Positions 35,376 through 48,300 of a DNA stretch of 64,000 bases are shown here, piece by piece; position 1 is the first letter of the stretch, and each line of letters starts with the position of its first letter. Source of the stretch: Tetrapyrgos nigripes (taxonomy: Eukaryota > Basidiomycota > Agaricomycetes > Agaricales > Campanellaceae); assembly GCA_013368315.1 (NCBI GenBank), contig JAACJM010000196.1, positions 62,001 to 126,000 of the forward strand, read 5' to 3'. Below the pieces are notes generated by a model that did not search any database, had not been told where the DNA came from, and saw nothing but the letters and a program-made list of their open reading frames with translations. The translations under genes were made by a program, and so were the position numbers.

Positions 35376-35681
35376 TTTAACGGACATTTTTGCAACATTG
35401 TATACCACTTTTTCTGTACAATGCTTTCAGCTTGCATTTTTGCTTTGAGGGGTCGATGAGAGGGTCTGCTTTGTGTATAATATTCAAGTTCATATTCCGT
35501 ATGTATATGTAGATCTAATTTAGAATGCCGACTGTCACACTGCCTAATGAAGATATGTAGCTTTTTGTGCAATGTCATCTGTGAAGCAATGGTTGTGCAA
35601 GACTAAGTAACGTATTGTATCGTAAGATGAAAGGAGAGATTATGCCCAGTTGTAAAGTGTTCAGCCGCCAGGAGAGGAGTT
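35376..35681. other. intergenic 3' ends
   Basis: A convergent spacer between the P450 and the SprT-like gene. No feature is recognised. Confidence 0.5.
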
Positions 35682-37890
35682 CTAGACCTTTGTCGTCGCC
35701 AACTTGGTAGCAATGAACTCAATGTCAGAATCAGAATCAGAGTCTGTGACTTTTTCTCGCCCAGGACTGTGCTGAATGCAGGAAATCTCAATTTCATCGT
35801 CATCTGATAGCAAGGATGATTGACTGGTCGAGGGCGTTGAAGGTGAAGGAACGATAGCAGAGGGCGAGTCTGAAAGCATTTTATGCATGAGTCAAGTGTC
35901 ACACTAATCAAAAGATACTCATCCACTCACCTCTGGGTTTGCTGGCGGCCATACGACTGACTCGTGGAGTTTTGGGAGTTCTACTCTTCGTCTCAAATTG
36001 AGGAATGAGTCTTGCACTACCACATGTACCGCAACCTTGTGATGCCAAAAGTCAAATTGACATGTATGTCGATGAAGAACTTTGCCTACCGTGTTTCGTA
36101 GGGTCGATGGACTTGGAGAAACGCCCGTAACTGCAGATTGTCAGCATCAGGTGTTTGTGGTGTGAGAGGATGAGAACTTACATCAAGTTGCAATCCGCAC
36201 ATTCTATGAAGCAAGACAGACGTCAGCATGTTTAAAGAGCGGGGGTGTGCGACATACTCCAGTTGTAAGGATAGTTGATGTCGTAGTCATGAGTAGTCTT
36301 GGCCGCATCTTTCAGTCTCCAATGAGAACAATAATGCAATATTACATACCGACACTGTAATGTCTGGTCGACGGGCTTCAACACGACGTCCCCTAAACGA
36401 TGATATGACTGAGAACGTACAAGTTACAGGTGCACCTTCCACTTACCAGCTCTTGAAAAGCGGCCCATGCGATTCCTTCGGATTCTTGTCAATGACCCAA
36501 CACGCAAGATGACACATTTCATGGGCCAGGGTCCGCCGGATTCTATCTAGGGAGAGACAGTAAGGTTGCATGGAACCATCCATGTTCAGTCAGAAGGCCC
36601 AGAAGTACCTTCATTGTCAAGGATCTTGATCGCCAATTGAATGACACTTGTCTCCACACCGTCACTCGAGCTGGAATAGGTCAGTTCCAGTCATACTTAT
36701 ACATAGCAAACACAAGTTACCGGTGCCATGATGCTTTGCCGGCAGTAGAGTAGAGCCTTACATTCCACTGCAAAGGCGAGGGAGGTAACTTTCCCCCAAA
36801 GACGGTTTGATTGAGTTCAGCGTAGAGTTCTTCGGCGTAGTTCTTCAGCTCATTGAACCGCGCCTCCTTCTCTGCTTTCGCACTGCTTCGTTTTTTCGTT
36901 GGAGATTTTTGTACGGCGGACGTGGAGACACTGATAGAAGTGAAGATATCAGAGGTGACGGTGGAAGTTGAAGCTGCAGATATGCTCTGCTGAGTCCCTT
37001 TTCGAGGTGTGTTGGGGCTGGAGAATTTCGTAAGACTGACTCTTGTATGATCCTTACTTTCTTGTGGCTCTTGGGCTCGTTACTAGAACAAAATGAGAAT
37101 ATAAGTCAAAACGAGCAGAAAACACATTCCTTCAACTTACAGTACCAATATCGCCTCATCATGCTGATAGTAAAGCTCGTTGGTTTCTAATTCTTCGTCT
37201 CCAATATCTTCATAGAGCGAAAGCTTTGGTACAGCTGGTTTTGCTTCTGGTTTCCGCCTTCTTTGTGGTGGAGGTGTGACAGCTTTGTCACTGTCCGAAT
37301 CCGAAAGCAGACTGATAACTTCTCGAGCAGGAGAATCATCCTCAGAGTCAGAACTTTCGACCACGCGACGTGCAGGGGGAAACTTCTTCTTGGGTGGCTG
37401 TATGACTGAAGGCCTGGAATCTAGTTGAGTACAACGGTCAAACCTTGAGACATTGTCAGAAAATTCACATCTTCTTGGGGTTTCCTTTCTTCCCAGGGGA
37501 GCGAGGCCAGGAACCGGGAAGGGTTGGAGTTGAAAACGGGTCAGGAGTACTAGATAACAATGAGCTTGCGCACTCGAAAAAGTCGCTGACAACGCACTTT
37601 TCTGCATCACTTTCCTCGTCGGAAGATTCAATCTCTATCACCTGCGAGGTCGTCCGGTACATGGTGTGTTTGTCCTCTTTCATAGATGACCTACATAGCA
37701 AACATTAGCAATGCCAAACTACAGGCAAGCTTGGCCACGGAGACCTTTGCCTCTCTTCCTCACTGTCGGGAACTTCTTGCAGACTCTCATGTGCTTTGAG
37801 CTTTCCCTTGCGCGTTGGTGTGTTCATTGCACCCGTCACGTTTCGATATTTTGAAGACGAGGAGGGAGTACCTTCTGGACCTGAAGGCAT
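35682..37890 (-). CDS. GCNA/ACRC-like SprT metalloprotease with SUMO-interacting motifs
   Basis: Probably a nuclear protease for DNA-protein crosslinks, by family. The start is ATG 37888-37890 (MPSGPEGTPSSSSKYR). The disordered N-terminal half has SIM-like hydrophobic-acidic motifs: VIEIESSDEESD and VISLLSDSDSD. The SprT domain follows (NYAEELYAELNQTVFGGKLP, LQWNVRLYSTAGKASWH), with the zinc/catalytic site LAHEMCHLACWVIDKNP and the third ligand in ESHGPLFKSW. A zinc ribbon comes next: CADCNLMYGRFSKS and HGCGTCG. The C-terminal exon is acidic with EIEISCI and DIEFIATKL, stop 35682. Many related fungal proteins end in an HMG box; I see only a remnant of that region (RVSRMAASKP) and an acidic tail instead. 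Ten or more introns. Confidence 0.8.
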
Positions 37891-38093
37891 GGGTGAAAGA
37901 GTGGCAAGCTTGAGAAGGACAAGAAACAAGCCTTTATGTCGCCAAAGTCAACTTAAACCAATTCAAATTGCGACGCGATCTTCACGTGGTGTGACCCTGT
38001 CGCGTATGAACGCGTCGTATCCCTGCAAAGTCCTTTGACTCGACAAAATACAAAGCAATGACTCATTTTTCAAGGTATAAATATCAAAAGGTA

Positions 38094-40161
38094 TCATAGG
38101 AATAGCGATAGCCTAATCAGCACCCCGAAAACCCAACCTAAACATCCAATTCTCAAGCTCCCGTTCGCAGCGACGTGATTCTCATTTTGAGAGTGACTGA
38201 GTGTAGCTTCCTTTTCAAGAAAGACCACAGCAAGACTGGGTCCAGGTGCGTCAATCGTACACCCATTGGAGCAGTCCACATCTGTGTTTTGACGTGCCCA
38301 TGTTAGTTTAGAAGCATCAAAGTCTACCGCTTTCCCGTCCGTAACGTTCAAGAACGTCTGTCCACCCCAAACAATGTTATACTTTTCCGTAGCACTAGAC
38401 GCTGACAGATATTTGACGGTAATATTTCTGTCCTCATTTTGCGGTATGAGACCTTGTGGCAAGGAGAATTGCGCCGAAGAGTTGGCGAAATTGAGGAAAA
38501 CGAGGGTTTTGATAGAGGAGGTTTGGGCGTCGTAAACGGCATAACCAGCTGTAGTGGCGTCGGTATTGATTATGGAATTTTCTACGTTGAGATCAGTGAC
38601 GATACTGCCGTTGGTAGCTCGCAATATCTCGGCTGTAGCCAGCAACGCGTAGAAAGGAGGATTAGTTGTCCAGCCGTCATCACTGGGAGTAAGTATGTTA
38701 TACGAGATTCCCTAACAGTGCAGTGAGCGAAAAGACGTGAAACAAGTAGAAAGCGAAGAACTTTACCTTCTCCCTAGTGTGTACATAAGTCGCACTATAC
38801 CCAACAGAGGCTTGCTGCAATGCGTAATCCACGGTCCATAGCGCACCAACGGCAAATGTGTCTGAAATGGTCGGGATTCCTCCGCAAGATGCACTGTTGA
38901 ATTCGCTCATGACCAACTGAGGACGTCCAGATCCTTGATTCGCTACCACAAGGTCAATGCCGGGCTGTTGCCAAGCTGCAAGATCAACGACTGGCAAGAA
39001 AGTCAGTAAAGGGAAGAATGCAGAAATGGTAAATGGCACCATTTGCGTGTTGAAGATAATAATCAAGTCCATATCGATATGACCCGAAACAGTTATTTTG
39101 AGGATAATGTTGCAGCCTAGGCCCTTGTCAGTCAACGGGCAGTAAATGTCAAAGGGAATGAGCAGCACTCACGTTATGTATTTTAACACGCTTGTAAAGT
39201 TGGACAAGTATCCCTCCTCGAGGACAGTAGCGAGATCCCAGAAACAACAGATTGTTGGTCCAGCCACAGTCTGGCCATTCACAGCATTCCCTGCTGGAGT
39301 ATTTTGAAGTTGATCAACAATCGTGTCGAATTCCTGATTATAGGTTCAGCGTTGAGAAATCGGCCAACAACGTGAGGTCGTGGTATACTCACTCCAATGT
39401 AATCATCGACGGTATAGTTCTGTAGATTGGGTCTTACGCCGTGAACAGCGTAAAGATCGGGTTCCTGTTGAAATTTTGAGTATCAGTACTGTAACAGGGT
39501 ACAAAAACGCACATTTCCGATCAGGACAGCGTCCAAACTATCTCCTAAGATTTGTCTGGCTGAACCAACGATCATATCATCTCGACCCGTATCATTCAGG
39601 CTCACCCCTGTGTGAATGTTTAGACTTCAGTCGTTGAAGAACTGGAGCCAAAGATCCTACACACCTATCAAGTACTGGGCACCACCTACATCCTTAGCTA
39701 CTTGATTCAGGACTTGCCACAGCATAGGTCCATAGCTGACGGGTTGATAGTTTGCGTTGGCGTTGGGATCCGTGAGGACAACCATGGGAGAGGTTTGATT
39801 GGGCATGTACGTTGAGGTATCCGCTGAATTACCGCCAACCCGAATCCTTATGGGATGGGACGGTCCATTGAGAGCTCGAAGACCTGAAAGGTAGTTTAAC
39901 ATAGGTTGTGGAATCGTGGACGTGTCATTGCCAACTAAGAGGTGTTGCCAATGGCGAGATTAGCAGAAGGTAAAAATGAAGTGAAAAGGCGGGTGTACAA
40001 TACTCGTTCATAAAACTCAGCTCAAAGCTGATACCAAGAAAGTTGGAATACACCACATTGTTTAAGGAGGGTTTGGATGGAATAGAAATGGGAATGGGAT
40101 CAGCCAAGCAGAAATGGGACCAGAGAGCAAACAGCGAGATAGCCAGCCGTCTGAAAGCCAT
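38094..40161 (-). CDS. GH79 beta-glucuronidase-like secreted glycosidase
   Basis: A retaining glycosidase likely acting on glucuronic-acid decorated polysaccharides or glycoproteins outside the cell. The start is ATG 40159-40161, encoding a signal peptide (MAFRRLAISLFALWSHFCLA). Conserved segments: YSNFLGISFELSFMN, IRIRVGGNSADTSTY, the acid/base Glu in GNEPDLYA, LQHYPQNNC, and the nucleophile Glu in QLVMSEFNSASCGG. The C-terminal beta-domain (from about 38560) precedes a short hydrophobic tail (CLGWVFGVLIRLSLFL), possibly a GPI-attachment signal. The stop is TGA 38094-38096. Eight or so introns. Several N-glycosylation sequons are present. Confidence 0.88.
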
Positions 40162-40189
40162 GGAACCGACTGGGTCAAGGAAGACCAAA

Positions 40190-40198
40190 TATAAAAGG
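40190..40198 (+). promoter_or_regulatory. TATA box, small gene at 40266
   Basis: tataaaagg lies 76 bp upstream of ATG 40266 on the plus strand, inside the 104-bp divergent region shared with the GH79 gene. Its orientation favours the plus-strand gene. Confidence 0.5.
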
Positions 40199-40265
40199 AG
40201 CCCCTGTTCAAGTTTAGTTTCTTCCGACATAAAAACCAGCCACAACAATCTGAACTTCAACCACG

Positions 40266-40532
40266 ATGACTTCCCTGCCTCCAGCTCATGAAACTGCTAA
40301 CATGAAAACGCCTAGACTTTACTCCCATGGCACGACCATTACCTTTTCCACTCCCGATCCAGTCAACCTCCCTAAACCTTCAGCTCAACTCATAGGTTTA
40401 CATGCGCTCGTATTAGGAAGGTTGGCTTATCTGAGTGGTGCGAGGGGGGAATTGGAGGATGCGATGAAAGGGATTAGACCTGTGCGAGGAGTAGTCAGCG
40501 ATAGGTTGTGTGTGGGTTTCTCTCCTTTTTAA
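40266..40532 (+). CDS. small protein of unknown function
   Basis: An 88-codon frame from ATG 40266 (MTSLPPAHETANMKTPRLYS) with a TATA box upstream. A helical segment LIGLHALVLGRLAYLSGARG follows a Pro-rich strand-like part (TITFSTPDPVNLPKPSAQ). No signal peptide. If a gttgtg..catag intron is removed, the end moves to TAG 40629-40631. Not recognised. It is divergent from the GH79 gene. Confidence 0.5.
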   Translation: MTSLPPAHETANMKTPRLYSHGTTITFSTPDPVNLPKPSAQLIGLHALVLGRLAYLSGARGELEDAMKGIRPVRGVVSDRLCVGFSPF

Positions 40533-41192
40533 AACTGCTTTCTCTTCTGTTTTCTACTTGTTCTTATGTTTTTGTTTTACTTTGGATTGCATAGCCAACG
40601 TATACACGTACGCGTCGTGGACCAGTTCTAGTAGTATATAGTAGTATCAGAAAGGATGTTTCTCTACGTGACCGGCTTCAGTTATTTGCGCAACCGAGAC
40701 ACCTGAGGAACCAGAGGAACCAGAAGCCTGGGATGAAACAGAGAGAGAAGTCAAACGTAGCAAAGTGCTCTTGCATGCACGATGTTAACGTCACGTTTCA
40801 CAATGGGACTGCCAGCGTCTGAGTCGAAGTTTTGCGAGCCAGAGTCCTGAGTCATTCGAATTCGAGTGTGCTTCTGATTCATTGGCAGACTGGGGTTCTG
40901 AGCCTGAGCCTAGACAATGGCACTTTTCTCAAGGCCCAAGCAGAGTTGATACGCAGAAGAGTCAGAGTGAGGTCCGATGACGGAAGGAATCTTTGACGGG
41001 CGTTCATCAGAAAAAAAGCTATCCACACTAATTCGAGTGCTAGACTCGTTCTAGAACAGTGGAACATAATTGTGCAGATCTGATTGGCTAGAGCTTTCGG
41101 CCCGGTCCAGAACGTGATCCGGAGTCTAGGTATGTAAGCACCGCAAAAAAGTACGACTCAGCCTCACTGCGCCTTTCAGCTAGACTACACCC
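40533..41192. other. intergenic, nothing recognised
   Basis: Contains a short agtagtatatagtagtat tract at 40629-40650 and GA-rich short repeats (gaggaaccag) near 40700-40715. No gene was found. The end is the ISA1 promoter. Confidence 0.5.
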
Positions 41193-41907
41193 ATGGCTTC
41201 CTCCTCCTTCTCCCGTCTTCACCATGCTGCTCGTTACTCAGCTCTCCCATTCCTCTATCCCTGCAATCCGACCTCCTCTACACCAGTCCGAAGAGCTATG
41301 ATGTCAGCCCTTCGCTCCTCGACCGACATGAATCAAACACCTTCGATTACTGAATCTCCCAAGCCTGCTGCTGTTCCTTCAACCTCTACAATATCGAGTG
41401 ATGCTTCCGCTCCTCAGACCGTAGCAAGACCACCATCTATACCCAAGGTTGAAAAACCAAGACCAAAGATTCGGGCTACCAAGGCGGCTTTAAACATTGT
41501 GCGTTTGCATGATCTTTTTTACCTTCTAATGCTCAATGTCTTTTAGACACCTGAAGCAGTACTTAGACTGAAGGCTCTTCAACGAGGACCGACCCCCCAG
41601 CTCATACGTATAGGTGTCCGAAACAAGGGATGTGCAGGTCTATCCTATCACCTAGAGTATGTCGACCAGCCTGGGAAGTTTGACGAAGTAGTGGAGCAGG
41701 ATGGTGTCAAGGTAATTATAGATTCCAAGGCACTATTCTCGATAATTGGGAGCGAAATGGATTGGAAGGAGGATGCTTTAAGGTGTGTTTAAGAAATTTC
41801 ATCCTAGTTTTGGTACAAGGCTGATATAGTCTTTCAGCTCTAAATTCGCTTTCAAGAATCCCAACATCAAAGATGCCTGTGGATGCGGGGAGTCTTTCAC
41901 TGTATAA
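41193..41907 (+). CDS. ISA1: mitochondrial Fe-S assembly protein Isa1
   Basis: An A-type carrier needed, with Isa2 and Iba57, for [4Fe-4S] maturation in mitochondria. Three exons. The start ATG 41193 (MASSSFSRLHHAARYSALPF) gives an Arg/Ser-rich presequence, then a Pro/Ser linker. The core domain has TPEAVLRLKALQ, IRIGVRNKGCAGLSYHLEYV, VIIDSKALFSIIGSEMDW and the C-terminal CGCGESFTV. The three conserved cysteines (GCAG and CxC) are present. The stop is TAA 41905-41907. It is the left neighbour of the segmental duplication, whose boundary is about 97 bp downstream. Confidence 0.93.
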
Positions 41908-42302
41908 TATCCTACGTTACCACATTCCTACTAAGTCCGGCACATGTACCTATACTCCGCGATAATTACGAACTAGAATTTGAAACCTCTTGCTCAACAA
42001 GGAAGTGCAACGATGTGACGGCTCAGGAACCACGGTCCGAGTAAGCGATGACTTTACAGATAAGATAAGTCGTAGAAGTCGACCTCTCCCTCTACTTGTA
42101 CCATTCCATGCTAAGAATTCCCCTTTCTCAAAAAGTACTAGCTTTGTAGTGTAGCCAATCTACAGTCCCTACTGCTCTGCAAATAGAAGTGTTATTCTGT
42201 AATATCCTCGCTTCTTCTTATCCTTCGGCACCGATCAATGATGACTGGAAGTTCATTTTTTAGCCGGCAGAAGTGTCCCTTGACTTCAGACCACTACCAA
42301 CT
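41908..42302. other. ISA1 3' flank, duplication boundary, ABC promoter
   Basis: Similarity to the region starting at 56736 begins at 42004, so the left duplication boundary lies here. The rest is the ABC copy 1 promoter. No additional gene is seen. Confidence 0.6.
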
Positions 42303-45300
42303 ATGCGCACTCAGTTGGGGTATGCGCAGTCGCTCATTCCTCAAGTAGTGCTCGACGCGTCCGACACTGCATGGTCTTTGCGCAAGGACTCCGCTCCGTA
42401 TGGTTCTTTTTGCTCAAATATCATGCATTACCTCTCATGCGCATTTAACCGTCCAGTGTCTACACTAATACTATCCTTATCCCTCTCTACTGTGCTGCGA
42501 TTTCAGTCGTCGCTCTTCTCTTGCATATTGTGTTCGTCTCAAAACCTGTCCAAAGATGGTTCGGAAAAAATTCGGATGAATCTGAACCACAAGCTGCTAT
42601 ACCTCTCCATGCCAGTCTCGTTGGAGAAGTGAGAGAACACGTCAAGGAACACGGTGGTCTAGTCATCTTTTCGTATATGCTTGCAAGACTTGCGGGCTCG
42701 CTTGTCCTACTGGGACTTTCCATCACCTCTTTGGTTATTGACGAAGTCAAGAGATCGGGTCCTCAAGACCAGGATGACGCGTCCATCATGGGGAAGTGGG
42801 GCAGAAAACATCCCAGACGCCGTTACGGGGCTCACATTTCAAAACGGGAATGGTTAGAAGCGGCAATGTCCTTGACATACGTGAGTTCAGGGAACTCATA
42901 TGACAACTTCTTATGACTCACTCTATTCTAGCTCTATACATCCCTGCTTGCTCTCATTTCGGTAGTAGCAAGGCCAAGATGGAGTCGAGTCATAATTCGC
43001 CACCTGAATGCCGTCCTGGTCGCCATCTTTTTTTGTCTACGTCTATCGAGACCTATATCCATTCGTGACATATACCTCGAGTCCTCTGGACAGACACGAA
43101 GGGTCTCTTCTGTGGGCCAAAATTGCTGTTCTTGGGTTCTCTGCAGTCCTTGTACCTTTGTTGATTCCTCGACAATATGTGCCTGTTGATCCTAAAGTGA
43201 GTGTTTCAGACGCCTATATCTGTACAACGTAGATCTCAATATGACTTTCCATAGTACCCTATGGAGGTACCAAATCCGGAGCAGACTGCATGTATTCTAT
43301 CGATGGTCACCTACAGATTCCTTGACCCTCTTGTCTTCGCGGCCTACAAAGTAAAACATTTGGCTTGGGATCAACTTCCTCCTCTCAATGACAATGATCA
43401 AGCACACGTCCTTAAAGAGAGGAGCTTCAAGGTACTATTTCGTTCTTCTCTTCTCAACACTTACTCATTTTGCCATGCTAGCATCTCGATATCTACGCTG
43501 GCGCTCCAAAGAGACACATATTCTTTGGTTTACTACGCATATTCCGTCGTGAATACATCGTTCTCGCTGTCTGCATCATTCTCCACGTCGCATCCAATTT
43601 TGCAGCACCTGTTGGTGTCAACAGATTGCTACGGCAAGTCGATTTCAGATTCTTTTTGTATTCGCCGAGGGCTGAAAACCATGTAGCTATCTCGAACCTG
43701 GAGGCCAGGAGACGGCCATTCGTCCTTGGTTCTGGATCCTCTGGATCCTCCTTGGGCCCGTAGCAAGTACTTTCGCCCATCATTGGTATGTTTTTATCGC
43801 TGTGAGTATTCCCAATCCCATTTATGAAGCAAATCCATGTTCTGACTTGGACCTAAAATTCCAGACACGGACTCTCGTTCGTTGTCAAGCCATCATCATT
43901 CAACTCGTCTTTGAACATTCCCTCCGAATTCGCGTCAAAGCCGAAGCTCCCAGCTCCTCTGGAAACAGTGTACCAAACTCATCGACTGATATTCCGGATA
44001 CCCTTTCCGTTGCTGGCGTCGAAGAGACGTCTGCCAGTTTATCGACCGAAGAGGAAACAATTCGTGCTAGCACCGCTAGCATTACCTCGAACACTGACCA
44101 GTCCAAGGGGAAGAAGCAGGAGCAGAAGGGAGAAAAAGAGAAGGAACCAACTTCAGACTCGAGTAATCTGGTTGGGAAGATCAATAACCTGGTCACTACT
44201 GATCTTGAAAATATCGTTGACGGAAGAGACTTTTTGTACGCCATTGTCTACGTCCCGGTGCAGGTTACTCTGTGTATTGCGTTCTTGTATGTAGTTGTTG
44301 GCTGGAGGTACTGTCATTTTCTCGCCTTGTCTTTTGATTATGATGCTTATCTTTCTCAACTTGTAAATACAGTGCATTCATTGGGCTTGCCGTCATGCTT
44401 ATCATGTTTCCTGTGCCAGGTCTCATTGCTAAGCTGGTACAGGACGTTCAACGTAGCCGTCTGAAGGTTACTGACGCACGGGTTCAGACAGTCACAGAGA
44501 GTGAGTGATGTTTCTGGCCTGAGGTGTTTGACGTGTATTGAAAACGTTACTACAGCTCTGAACGTCCTGCGTATGATCAAGCTGTTTGGTTGGGAACAAA
44601 AAATGCAAAGTAGAATTGCAGAAAAGAGGGAGGAAGAACTAGGATGGATCTTTAAGAAGCAGATCTTGCAACTGATGAATGGGACTATCAAGTGCGATCA
44701 TGACGTTTCTCTCTATTTTTCGCCTCACTTAAATGAAAGCCCAGCTTTGTGATTCCTCTCCTTACCATGATAGCAACCTATGGAACCTAGTAAGTCATTA
44801 AAGCTGCTCTTTATCGACTTTTGCTGATTCCTTTTGCAATTAGTGTATGTGTACTATCTATGCTGATAGCCATCCAGCCTCACTAATGATCCCATTAGAC
44901 TTTGGTCATGAAGCAAGAATTGACTGCATCCGCAGTATTCAGCTCCATGTCGGTATTCAACATGCTACGCGAGCAACTGCACATCATCTTCGACACGATG
45001 ACCATGATAATGACTGGCAAAGTTTCTCTGGAGCGTGTATCCAGCTTCTTACGCGAGGTCAGTCAGATTTAAAGTGAAACAGCAACGCTGGATCTTACGA
45101 TGACCTCATTTAGACCGAACTACTTGACAGATTCTCCGAGAAAGAAACAGACTCGAATTACTTCACGCCTGCTGATCAGAATCAAAGCGAGGAAATCGGC
45201 TTCCGAAATGCGACATTTACCTGGTCCAATGATGTGGATGGCTCCCTTACACCTTCCAAGCGCAAATTCCTCCTCAAGATTGAAGAAGAGCTGATCTTTC

Positions 45301-48300
45301 GGCAGGATTCTATCAACCTTGTCATTGGAGAAACTGGCTCTGGGAAAACATCATTGTTGATGGCTCTACTTTGTCTGTCTCTTTGTTGTTCAGGTCTTTC
45401 ATCTTACTGACGAGTATTCTGTAGCCGAAATGCATTTCATTCCTTCCAGTCCAGATTCGTGGTACAATCTCCCTCGAGATAGTGGCGTAGCATACGCTGC
45501 TCAAGAGTCATGGGTTCTTAACGAGACCATCAAGGCGAGACACCATCATTTTCTTCTTCCACGGGATTCTTACAGCTTTCCAGGAAAACATTCTCTTTGG
45601 AGCACCTTTCGACGAAGAACGGTACCGCAAAGTCATCCACCAATGCGGACTGGAACGAGATCTTACCTTATTTGAAGCTGGAGATGCTACTGAGGTTGGC
45701 GAGAAGGGTTTGTGATATGCTTTTTCACAAAAACCTCAAAAAATGTCTGACGCTAGATCCGGCAGGTCTCACGCTTTCAGGTGGGCAAAAGGCAAAAATT
45801 ACGCTGGCCAGAGCTGTATATTCTGCTGCCAAGATTCTTCTCTTGGACGATGTATTGGCAGCACTTGAGTATGCTCTAAGCGTCTTCTGACAGTTCTTTT
45901 TCAACTGACTCCTTTTCCAGCGTGCACACCTCAAAATGGATCGTTGAGAAATGCTTTTGTGGTGATTTAGTGCAAGGAAGAACGATCATACTTGTGGTAT
46001 GTTCAGTCAATCTCTATCACTCTGATGTGTATTCCAAGTGCATTTCAGACCCACAACGTTGCCCTCGCTCGCCCGATCGCTTCCTTTGTCGTTGCTATGA
46101 AAGATGGACGGATTGAGAGTCAAGGAACTGTTGCAGATGCTCTCCGTAAAGATCATGTTCTGTCAGCAGAAGCCAAGGAAAACGAACAGATCTTGAAGAG
46201 GAGTGATCAAGAAATCGATCATCACCCACCTTCAGATGACCCCAAAGGCGACGGGAAGCTCATTGCAGCGGAAGAAATTGAAGAGGGACACGTCAGTTGG
46301 CCTGCTGGTATGTTGCTACATTGGAGTACTCCAACCACGAAACTCATCACTCTCTTAGTGAAAATGTACTTTTCAGGACTGGGCGGAAGTTACCCTTGGA
46401 TATTCTGCATCGCATGTGTTTTAGCATCCTTGATGGTCGAGTTGCTGAATACGAGTCAAACATATTTCCTTGGATACTGGACTACACAATACGATGAACG
46501 AGACGATCCTTCTGAAGTCCCTGTGGTTCTGTAAGCCGCGAAAATCCGCTCACTTCATATGACATGTGGTACTGATCACCTATTTCTCAGCTACATTGGC
46601 ATTTACGGTATCGAAAATTTCTCTTACATTTTTGACTGGTCCTAATCCGCTTTCAGCTACCCTTCTTGCTTGTGCCGCCATCGTCTACTGTTGCGGGTAT
46701 ACGATCTATCTTTACGGAGGGATTCGTGCATCGCGGACACTGCATAAACGCCTCGTTGAATCTGTTTTGGGAACTACTTTACGGTTGGTCAAATATCTCC
46801 GTCTTTGACAGATACTGATGTTGATTTGCAGGTGGTTGGACACAACTCCGACCTCTCGTATTATCGCAAGATGTACACAAGACATCCGAGCAGGTACATG
46901 ATTCGTCTCTGTAGCATTAGACGACTTGATCGCTTATCTATCATTGCTTCTCTTAGTGGACGGACCAATCCCGATGTGGCTCCAATGGGTCGCCGAACTC
47001 ACCATGGACATGACTGTCAAACTCTTCGCCATCGTCCTCATCACTCCTATCTTTTTCACTCCCGGTGTCCTCGTATTCGTCTTTGGAAGTATAACCGGTC
47101 AAATCTACATCAAAGCCCAACTCTCCGTCAAACGCGAAATGTCCAACGCTAAAGCTCCCGTTCTGGCTCACTTTGGAGCAGCAATTGCGGGATTGACGTC
47201 AATTAGGGCTTTTGGTGCTCAAAAAGCGTTTATGGAGGAATCGTTGAAAAGGATAGACAAGTTCTCGAGAGCCGCACGGACGTTTTATAATCTGAATCGA
47301 TGGGTTTCTGTGAGAATTACTGCGTTGGGAGCAATGTTCTCTGCTGGGCTGGCGGCATATTTGGTGTATTTCCGGGATCAAACTGCTGCGAATACGGGTT
47401 TCTCGTTGAATATGGCTGGTGAGTTTCTTGCCACACTCGCTGCTGGAGGAACATAATCTGAGTAGATTTCATCATCTAGTCGGATTTAGTTCGCTCATCC
47501 TTTGGTGGATTAGGAATTTGAACGAGTTTGAGGTTCAGGGTAGGGCTTTAGTCCATTTTTCGTTTAGGTCATCGTCTAATTAGTTTATTTTTCAGGCAAC
47601 AGTCTTGAGCGTATCCAAGGATATCTCAAGATAGAGCAAGAACCAAAACCAGTTCCTGAAGGCGAACCGCCAGCATATTGGCCCGCTAGTGGCGAAGTCC
47701 GCGTAGAGAATCTCTCCGCGAGGTATTCTGCTGATGGACCAAAAGTGCTCAAAAACATATCGTTTACAATCAAGTCTGGTGAGAGAATTGGTGTCGGTGA
47801 GTAGGTGGCATCAATCCAACTATTTTAGCTGACTGGATGGTGGTTTTCCGAATGAAGTTGGAAGAACTGGTTCTGGAAAGGTATTGCGCTCACTGTTTAA
47901 AGTCTACTTATCTGTATCTCATCTCCTCTTGTCCTCATAGAGCTCCCTCACCCTCTCCTTGTTAAGGTGTATCCTCACCGAGGGAAACGTGTACTACGAC
48001 AGCCTTGAAACGAGCAAAATCAATCTCGATGCTCTACGCTCTAGTATCACCATCATCCCACAAGTGGTGAGTGTTCTCTGTTCAGTTGATGCTTTGGTCC
48101 TCACGTCCTCCCTTCTTTGCCAGCCCGAACTTCTCAGCGGCACGCTCCGTCAAAACCTCGACCCATTCGATCAATACGACGATGCCCTACTAAACGGCGC
48201 GCTTCGTGCAGCTGGATTGTTTTCTCTCCAAGAGCAGTCAGATGAGGATGGCGGAAAGTTATCTCTGGACAGTGCTATTTCGAGTGGAGGAAGTAATCTT

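Noticed and set aside
33370..41907. Possible secondary-metabolite cluster (P450, glycosidase, later SDR and ABC transporter)
   Set aside because: No core synthase (PKS, NRPS, terpene cyclase) is present and housekeeping genes are interspersed.
42273..42302. Upstream GTG-initiated extension of ABC copy 1
   Set aside because: Non-ATG start is unlikely here and the region matches an intron end or leader; ATG 42303 preferred, though the true first exon could lie further upstream.
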